DNA of 64,000 nucleotides, from positions 2,349,001 through 2,413,000 of the forward strand of contig OX419345.1 in assembly GCA_948470475.1 (NCBI GenBank). Direction: 5' to 3'. The notes below the pieces were generated by a model. That model was given only the letters and a program-made list of their open reading frames with translations. It did no database searches and had not been told where the DNA came from. The first letter of the stretch is position 1; each line of letters opens with the position of its first letter. Shown in pieces: positions 60,238 to 64,000 of this stretch. This stretch comes from Galaxea fascicularis (taxonomy: Eukaryota > Cnidaria > Anthozoa > Scleractinia > Euphylliidae). Position numbers and translations under genes: made by a program.

Positions 60238-60668
60238 TGGCCGTTCCGAAATTCAAAAGGGAACTGGGGTGAGTTTCAAATTTTGAAGTAATCGATAAAT
60301 TGACACCATCACATGAAAGATGACATTGAGATTGGTCGTTTGACCAAGTTTAACCCTTTTAGGTTGAACAAAGACCAAGTTATGGACCTTGAAACATAGC
60401 TCAAAATCCATACAAACGTCTCTAATTTTGAGGCTGCGTGGTTTTGGGGCTGCGTGGTTTTGGGGGAGCTGTCACAACATTAGAGACATTTGTCTGGATT
60501 TTGAGCTATGTTTCAAGATCCATATCTTGGTCTCTGTTCAACTTAAAAGAACCAAACTTGGTCAAACGACCAATCTCAATGTCATCTTTCATGTGATGGT
60601 GTCAATTTATCGATTACTTCAAAATTTGAAACTCGCCCCAGTTCCCTTTTGAATTTCGGAATGGCCAA
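60238..60668. repeat. 431-bp foldback repeat
   Basis: Left arm 60238-60424 (TTGGCCGTTCCGAAATTC...) and right arm 60481-60668 are inverted copies with a ~56-base centre holding two copies of GGGGCTGCGTGGTTTTG-like sequence. Directly after it, at 60669-60710, the start of another arm recurs (GGCCGTTTCGGAGTTGCG). Confidence 0.8.
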
Positions 60669-61183
60669 TTGGCCGTTTCGGAGTTGCGCAGGGAACTGGG
60701 GCGAGTTTTAAAAGAATCTGTAATTTGTCTAAAAAAGAAGCGGAAGTCAAAAACACTTCTTAGTCTCTTGCCCAGCTAATCAAGAAAAAAAGGAAATCTC
60801 TGTTTGAATGCTTGTATAAAGATTTTAAAATCCCAATAGTGAAACTGTCGACAGAAAATAAATTTTTGCTGCTGTTAAACCCCCCTTCCCCCAGTAATAA
60901 CGTTCAGTGACAAAAAATAATTGCAAAGCACATACATGACTGCTATGAAATAAGACAAAGAAACGTGGTTAACCCTTTAGGCTAGGAAACTATGAAATTA
61001 TAAATTTACGTTGGACGTAGCCTGCAAGCAAGCTCTCTCAGGGGGTGGGGTGGGAGGAGGGAAAAATAGAAAAAGAGCTTGCAACTGAGTTTTTTAGCGC
61101 CATGGCAACGTGACGTCACACTTAAGGACTCTATTGCTCCTTGTGGCTTCCGGCTGCCTGAGCTGTAGAAATGTGGCCAATCA

Positions 61184-61276
61184 TAGCCTGCGAATACAGC
61201 CGCCTCTCATCGCTCCCGGCCCCCGGAGGGGCGTTTCGCGCCGGGAGCGATGAGAGGCGGCTGTATTCGCAGGCTA
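61184..61276. mobile_element. 93-bp perfect-arm palindrome with 9-bp target duplication
   Basis: Arms of 37 bp, TAGCCTGCGAATACAGCCGC...CGCTCCCGGC and its exact complement, flank a 19-base GC-rich loop. GGCCAATCA stands immediately on both sides (61175-61183 and 61277-61285). A 9-bp duplication with long terminal repeats is what Mutator-like elements leave; here the whole element is little more than its repeats. Confidence 0.8.
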
Positions 61277-61289
61277 GGCCAATCAGGGC

Positions 61290-61560
61290 ACACCGGAAAT
61301 ATGTCTTGGTATATAAATGTATTCATAAAGAAGCGCCAATTTACATACAAGAATTTTTTAAGATTAAAATCTGTAATAAATAAGTTAAGAGGGTCGGGGA
61401 CACTTTCAACGCTACCCAGTTTTAATCTAGAATAGCGCCATAAGTCATTCTCGTTTTTGACAGCAAAACTTTGGAATATATTACCTACGTATGTTAGAAA
61501 CGCCCAGGATATTTCTACTTTTAAATGTCTTTTAAAAAAGCAAGTTTTGAGATTGATTTA
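61290..61560 (+). pseudogene. 3' remnant of a non-LTR retrotransposon ORF
   Basis: The + strand frame gives 'RKYVLVYKCIHKEAPIYIQE', then across a frame change 'AKLWNILPTYVRNAQDISTF' and 'KCLLKKQ', the usual C-terminal end of CR1/L2-type reverse transcriptase proteins. At least one frameshift or stop is present near 61435. Confidence 0.7.
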
Positions 61561-63191
61561 AGAATGGTAATTTTAAATTATTTTTCTTTTTAACGGTTTT
61601 CGTTTCACGCACATGTTTTAACGAGTTTCTATAACTCCTAGATGTAGCGTGGGTAAATGAAGTATTTGTTGTTGTTGACCAAAGGAGAGTCTGCTTGCAG
61701 GGTGCCTTTTGCCAAATCCCGTAGGCAAAACAGCGAGAAAATCTTCGCTTTAAAAGAAAAGTTATCACCTGCCAGACGCCGTTTTGGTTTCAAATCTAAC
61801 AGACAGTTCAGAGGTTTCAAGAAATTCTCCCAAGAATCGTGAACACAAATCTCTCGCCTTTTCCAGCCAAAAACCAAACAAACTCAAACCACGCAACGGT
61901 AAAGCTCGATGATAGTATACGTAATCAAATCAGCATTTTTCGTCAAGTTTTTGGACACTGAACTTCAAATCTATAAGACACAATTGCAATTTCTCCTTAA
62001 AACCAACCAACCCGAGAAAGGCTTCCTCGCAGACTAATTTGGAGGAATTTCAAAGTACGATGTATCAGACACCAAATAAACAATATACGTATGCAACCAC
62101 TCCCCCCCACTTGCATGGTGTGTGAGTACAAGAGAATTAGAAGATGTTTCGTTGTTTGGTCAATAGGTCTTGTTTTGTTTCATCGCCGTTTTGATTTCTG
62201 CTCGAGCGTTAGTGAATATTAAGCGTGAGATAATATTCGGTATTATTTTTAAAACTGTGTTAATTTCGGTTTGTACACTTCTTGGTCACTTAGATCTATA
62301 TGTTGTTTACTCTCTTTACTTTGTTTCCATGTTCATTTGTTCTTCTGTTTACTGGGAAAATGTTTTCGTTACTGTTAATGTCCCTGTTCCTCTAGTGTAA
62401 CTTAATTGCGGCACACTTACGTAAAGCGCATGGCGCGAAAAGAAACAGAGTGAAAACACAAGATGGCGTTATTAGCATCTGCAGTGTTACCCCAGTTTGA
62501 CAAAATTAACTAATCTAAAATTTTGTTTTCTTTATATTTCAGTTTAGAGAATGTCTGCATTGATGGGTGATACCACCACACAGACGCTACATGCTTTTTC
62601 CGTGAACACGATTGCTGATTGGTGGCGTAGAACTTAACTAGATGCTAAACTATAAATTGGGTGAATTATTCCCGTGTTTATGTACGCCTTATTATACTTT
62701 AATGAAACAGCAGCACATGTGATAAAAGGCCGAATTGGCCCAAAACTTTATATGGGTCTGGTAGGACTGAATTATTCTATACACAACTTTTAGCGACTTC
62801 TCAGCTAGCTCAGAAAAGGAAAATTCAGAATTTAAACTTCTTCAAAGTTCATGTACACAAACTTTCAGAACGTTTTCATTGTGTGTGTGAGGTGTGAGGA
62901 AGAGAGGCAAAGAATTAAATCTTTGCGCCATTTTCAGTGAACGTTTGAGTCCATTCAGTCTCTAAATACACACCAAAACTGATTAAGAGCTGCATTTCAT
63001 ATAAGGGAAGGCGTTTGAACCCTCATCAACTCTTGCAAACCCTCCTTGTTCAGCCAAAGTGCAGGACATCCTTACATGCAATTTACACTTTGTGGGAGTA
63101 TACAACCATTCCTGTCACACAAAGCTACTTTTTTCAGTAATCGTAAAACAATATTAATTTTTATGAATTTTACAATAAATATTAATAGTAA

Positions 63192-63548
63192 CTAGATAAG
63201 TAATGACGGTGTTGGTTTCTTGCCGGGCCATGCCTCTTTGGCATATTTCTTTTTAGGTGCTTCAGAGATTGTCATTTGTGCATTTTGCAATGCTGGTCCT
63301 GCAGGTAATGGTTCTGGAGCGTGGTGTATTGGAGCACTTGGCAGTGTTGGAGAGGATACATCAGGTGCTGATGTGATTGTCATGCGAGGTTTATGATGAG
63401 CTGTAGGAGAGGTTGGGCTGGTGGGTTCAGGAACAGGTCCAGTTCCTGGGAGATTGGAGTAAAGACCTTGAGAGTAAGGGAAACTCTGAAGCCGCCGCGT
63501 AATATTCTCTGTTAAGCTTCCCATGGGTGATACAGGTCCTCGCATTTT
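63192..63548 (-). CDS. Terminal exon of an unrecognised Pro/Ser-rich protein (partial)
   Basis: On the - strand an acceptor (TTACAG) at 63549-63554 is followed by an open frame of 118 codons to a stop at 63192-63194. The product is rich in Pro, Ser and Thr ('PEPTSPTSPTAHH', 'PDVSSPTLPSAPIHHAPEPLP') and ends in a basic, apparently constrained motif, KKKYAKEAWPGKKPTPSLLI. Low-complexity coding of this kind with a well-formed C-terminal motif and a good splice acceptor suggests a real last exon. The rest of the gene lies beyond the right end. I do not recognise the family. It would be a disordered C-terminal region, perhaps carrying a short binding motif at the end. Confidence 0.6.
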   Translation of the reverse strand, partial: KMRGPVSPMGSLTENITRRLQSFPYSQGLYSNLPGTGPVPEPTSPTSPTAHHKPRMTITSAPDVSSPTLPSAPIHHAPEPLPAGPALQNAQMTISEAPKKKYAKEAWPGKKPTPSLLI

Positions 63549-64000
63549 CTGTAATAAAAATCAAAAATAAAATAACCCTTATGGAATCAAAGATAAAGAA
63601 TGATGTCGCTTACATTAGTGTAATGTAATGTATTTATATATACAACACACGTCAGTCTCATTGCAGTGTACAATCGGATGTCACCATGTGAGGGCAACTA
63701 TCAGGGTGCTAAGAGTCCATATTTGATCTCATCCACCCACGCAAGCCATACATGAATGTGACAAGTGAAATCAGAGATGAGAAAGACCACCAAACCAGGG
63801 ACTAAGTCCCCTACTCATTTAAATAATAATTATATCTTCCCATTTGGTAAAACTGCAATGACCTGGGCCTAAAACACAAAGCATTTTGCTAAAATAATGT
63901 TAGAAAAGCAGTCTTTGAGAGATCATTTGTCAGCCAAGGCAAAAAGTTCACTACACCAGGTGGTCACAGCCTAACTTCTTCATTTCCTTGAACTTAAACT
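63549..64000 (-). other. Intron part of the partial - strand gene
   Basis: To the right of the acceptor at 63549-63554 no further exon was recognised up to the window end. Confidence 0.4.

Larger units (their letters stand above)
59066..63191. other. Region between the syntaxin stop and the next gene
   Basis: The first ~0.95 kb is probably syntaxin 3'UTR. The rest holds the foldback repeats at 60238-60668 and 61184-61276 and a LINE remnant at about 61290-61560. No other coding exon was recognised. Confidence 0.5.

Noticed and set aside
62170..62400. 76-codon hydrophobic frame resembling a membrane protein
   Set aside because: No start context, no splice partner and no recognisable family; T-rich DNA yields hydrophobic frames by chance.

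Overview
The window looks like nuclear DNA of a cnidarian, most likely an anthozoan such as a stony coral. This is inferred from AT-rich, intron-rich genes with GT-AG introns and phase-matched exons, from animal-specific protein families (neurexin-like LamG/EGF proteins, an NRBP-type pseudokinase, an endosomal syntaxin), and from dense short inverted-repeat elements and SINE-like repeats of a kind I associate with coral genomes. No species can be named from the sequence alone.

Left third (1-29.1 kb): a tandem cluster, all on the + strand, of five neurexin-like genes or gene parts. Gene A (1352-4137) is the 3' half of a gene that starts left of the window: second LamG domain, stalk, transmembrane segment and short tail. 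Genes B (8355-10039), C (11170 to about 14.1 kb) and D (14895-17229) each have a signal peptide, one LamG domain and an EGF or EGF-like module. B and D then end in a low-complexity tail with a hydrophobic C-terminus that could be a GPI-attachment signal. Gene E (23392-29044) is complete: signal peptide, LamG, EGF, LamG, Pro/Ser/Thr stalk, transmembrane segment and tail. Exon phases are the same across the cluster. The last intron of E holds a satellite array interrupted by a decayed non-LTR retrotransposon.

Middle (29-36.7 kb): a two-exon LRAT/NlpC-P60-type acyltransferase-like gene (30982-32614), then gene-poor DNA with a CCGGTT-core minisatellite, a trinucleotide repeat and a SINE-like copy.

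Right half (36.7-59.1 kb): two conserved genes head to head. NRBP1-like pseudokinase runs on the - strand (36738-47873, at least 17 coding exons). A syntaxin-7/12-type Qa-SNARE runs on the + strand (48778-59065, 11 coding exons). Their introns are full of mobile-element remnants: Penelope-like fragments, SINE copies, G-run-terminated elements, and a 1.58-kb inverted-repeat element with a perfect 8-bp target duplication.

Right end (59-64 kb): foldback repeats, including a 93-bp perfect-arm palindrome flanked by a 9-bp duplication, a LINE 3' remnant, and the terminal exon of an unrecognised proline-rich gene on the - strand (63192-63548) that continues beyond the window.

The most notable feature is the LamG-EGF cluster. 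Transmembrane two-LamG members bracket single-LamG members with apparently lipid-anchored or secreted ends, in a phase arrangement that would allow splicing between neighbouring units. Whether such splicing happens cannot be judged from the sequence.
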